Shown piece after piece: positions 62,470-64,000 of a stretch of DNA of 64,000 bases (position 1 is its first letter; the number at the start of each line of letters is the position of its first letter). Origin of the DNA: Henckelia pumila. Taxonomy: Eukaryota; Streptophyta; Magnoliopsida; Lamiales; Gesneriaceae. The position numbers were made by a program, and so were the translations under genes. The stretch spans positions 930,001 to 994,000 of the forward strand of contig NC_133121.1 of NCBI RefSeq assembly GCF_033568475.1, given 5' to 3'. Under the pieces are notes generated by a model. The model was not told the origin of the DNA and made no database searches. It saw nothing but the letters and a program-made list of their open reading frames with translations.

Positions 62470-63754
62470 TTAATTGATATGGGAGGAGCCAATGCATGAG
62501 GCATCAGTTGAGTCGCCAGATTTTGGTAAAGAGACAGATTTATTAGCCTGTGGGAAGCATGAATAAGCAAGGAAGGAAGCCCCGAAGCCAACGGACAATC
62601 CCATAATGCTCCATAGCAATCTTCGACGATTCCTTTTCTTTTCTTGTTGTCTACGGGCAACCTCTGCAGTCAATAAAGAGAAAAGATAAGAAGGCCAATA
62701 ACCATCACATTAAGCCTATTACTCGCATCTCCAAACTAACTCCATGTGCACCAGATATGCAAAATATTGGTTTAGAAAACAAATTAAATTTCAATGGCTG
62801 TAATACACTCTATTTACACAAACAAACAAATGATTACATCATTCTTGTTTTTTTCACTTTGTAGCCGCACCAGAGGGCAAGACAACATAATGAATCCCCA
62901 GCAACTGAAAATTTTTTCTCTTCTAAAAGCACAACCAAAAAAGTACACCAAATACTACTGATGGTTATGGTCTTATTGAGGTTAATTTGATATGAGGAAA
63001 GTCACAATGACATGTGTTTCTTATATTGTGGGATCCATGATTTGTCCGACTCCAGTAATAGTGCACTATAGACTTTTAAACCCGACATGAAAGGTAGTGC
63101 AAATCAAGTAGTTTAGAGCTTCATAAGAGTCAAGTGTGTTAACTAGCTTGAAACATAATTTATGATAATCACACATCAAAAGGTCGATAACAACAGATAA
63201 TTATCAGCAGCGAGAAGCACGCAGGAAAATATATTCAAGTGATGCTCAAGTAAAGCTGCAATAGATATAACTTTTCTACAAATTTACAATCACACAGAGA
63301 ACTAATCCAGAAAACTTACCCACAAGCTTCCTCTGGGACATTTCATGATTAACCGTCTCGTAGTATTGCAACCTATCTCGTAGTCTCGTTATCTCCTGGT
63401 CTTTCGATTCAATGACCATGGCAGCAGTTTCTTCAGCCTCGGCACGCGCTAGACCCCTTCCAACTGCTTCAGCAACAAACCTAGTGACAACTACTTCCTG
63501 GGTAAATTGATCGATGGAATTGTCTTCAAGCTGCAGGACATCACAAGCAGCTGGAGGAGCAGGAAATATCAATCCATCCTGAGACATAAGGTAGTGGATC
63601 CTCTCCCACTGACTGCGCATCAATTTTAAGTTTTTCTCCGCAGTCTCTCTCTTTTCAATCTCCTCAAAAAGACTGCGTCTTGCGTCATGGAATTCTGATT
63701 CGATTCTAGAACCAGATGAAGGTGTATTTGATACGGATGCATCAGATGAAAAGT
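62470..63754 (-). CDS. Coiled-coil protein with C-terminal membrane span, partial
   Basis: The last two exons: 63754-63320 and 62663-62470, joined in a split Glu codon by GT-AG. Earlier exons lie beyond the window's right edge. The visible 209 or so residues start DFSSDASVSNTPSSGSRIE, then a charged helix (RRSLFEEIEKRETAEKNLKL) and the IHYLMSQDGLIFPAPP segment. Next come ARAEAEETAAMVIESKDQEI and LRDRLQYYETVNHEMSQRK, which look like coiled coil. A basic cluster EKKRNRRR precedes one hydrophobic span, LLWSIMGLSVGFGASFLAY, about 30 residues from the end. This layout suggests a tail-anchored or single-pass membrane protein. I recall similar plant proteins (SQRN then RRKRRQRW) annotated only as uncharacterised. 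No function is proposed. Confidence 0.8.
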
Positions 63755-64000
63755 CTGTATAATGAAATCAACGCACCTCGTGAAAATGGACATCAATTTC
63801 TATATTAGTTGATGAATATCATGAAACCTTTCTCCAAGTTAAATAGTATAAAAATAATCACAGGGCTCAAAAGTTTGTCTATTATATCATTTAGAGTCTT
63901 AGACCCACCCAATTATGATGAAATTAAGAGTGATACTAAACTAGAACTGCCATGAAACTGATCCTATAGGAGGAAGTGTAAGTTAAAGCCCGTGACAGTT
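63755..64000 (-). other. Intron of the coiled-coil gene
   Basis: It follows the acceptor TTATACAG at 63755-63762 (minus strand). No further exon was recognised before the edge. Confidence 0.5.

Noticed and set aside
1-64000. tRNA, rRNA, snoRNA and miRNA genes
   Set aside because: No tRNA B-box in proper spacing or rRNA-like stretch was recognised by eye; the hairpins found are transposon-derived. A covariance-model scan would be needed to exclude small RNA genes.

Overview
This is a eudicot plant nuclear window: AT-rich, genes with canonical GT-AG introns, plant-specific families (RCI2/LTI6, NPF transporter, germin-like, LAZ1/DUF300) and dense LTR, hAT-like, hairpin-MITE and Helitron debris. 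I could not fix the species. Protein-level similarity recalled from the families fits an asterid-type eudicot, but that is an impression, not a measurement. Layout: 1-6.4 kb is mostly repeats (the end of a Copia-type LTR, a 537-bp hAT MITE with a perfect 8-bp target duplication, and a second MITE). A small plant protein of unknown function (84 aa, +) sits at 6.56 kb and a two-exon RCI2/LTI6-like membrane peptide gene (-) at 10.2-10.5 kb. At 12.9-17.6 kb lies a 1355-aa Glu-rich, repeat-built neurofilament-like protein (-), and at 20.4-23.2 kb a six-exon NPF (NRT1/PTR) transporter (-). From 23.3 to 29.6 kb there is no gene, only MITEs and AT-rich DNA. From 29 to 43.4 kb there is a local germin-like protein (GLP) array: two intact two-exon genes (+) and at least two decayed units, split by an LTR insertion, a Gypsy-like fragment, a 1.5-kb foldback and hAT-like elements. 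A partial duplicate of the 3' end of the neighbouring glutamyl-tRNA synthetase gene lies at 42.25-42.72 kb. The intact cytosolic GluRS gene (six exons, 730 aa, -) is at 45.0-49.0 kb with site II-like boxes upstream. A LAZ1/DUF300 seven-pass-type membrane protein (six coding exons, 414 aa, -) is at 51.1-56.5 kb. From 57.2 to 60.6 kb is a non-autonomous Helitron whose insertion site can be proved from an empty paralogous MITE. It carries several hairpin MITEs embedded in TA repeats and a perfect 324-bp palindrome. The window ends in the 3' part of an uncharacterised coiled-coil, tail-anchored-type protein gene (-). The genes are functionally unrelated, as is usual for a plant chromosome. The only clustered family is the GLP array. 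I found no evidence of a novel multi-gene system. The most unusual material is structural: the Helitron with its nested hairpins, the large palindrome, the foldback, and the repeat architecture of the neurofilament-like protein.
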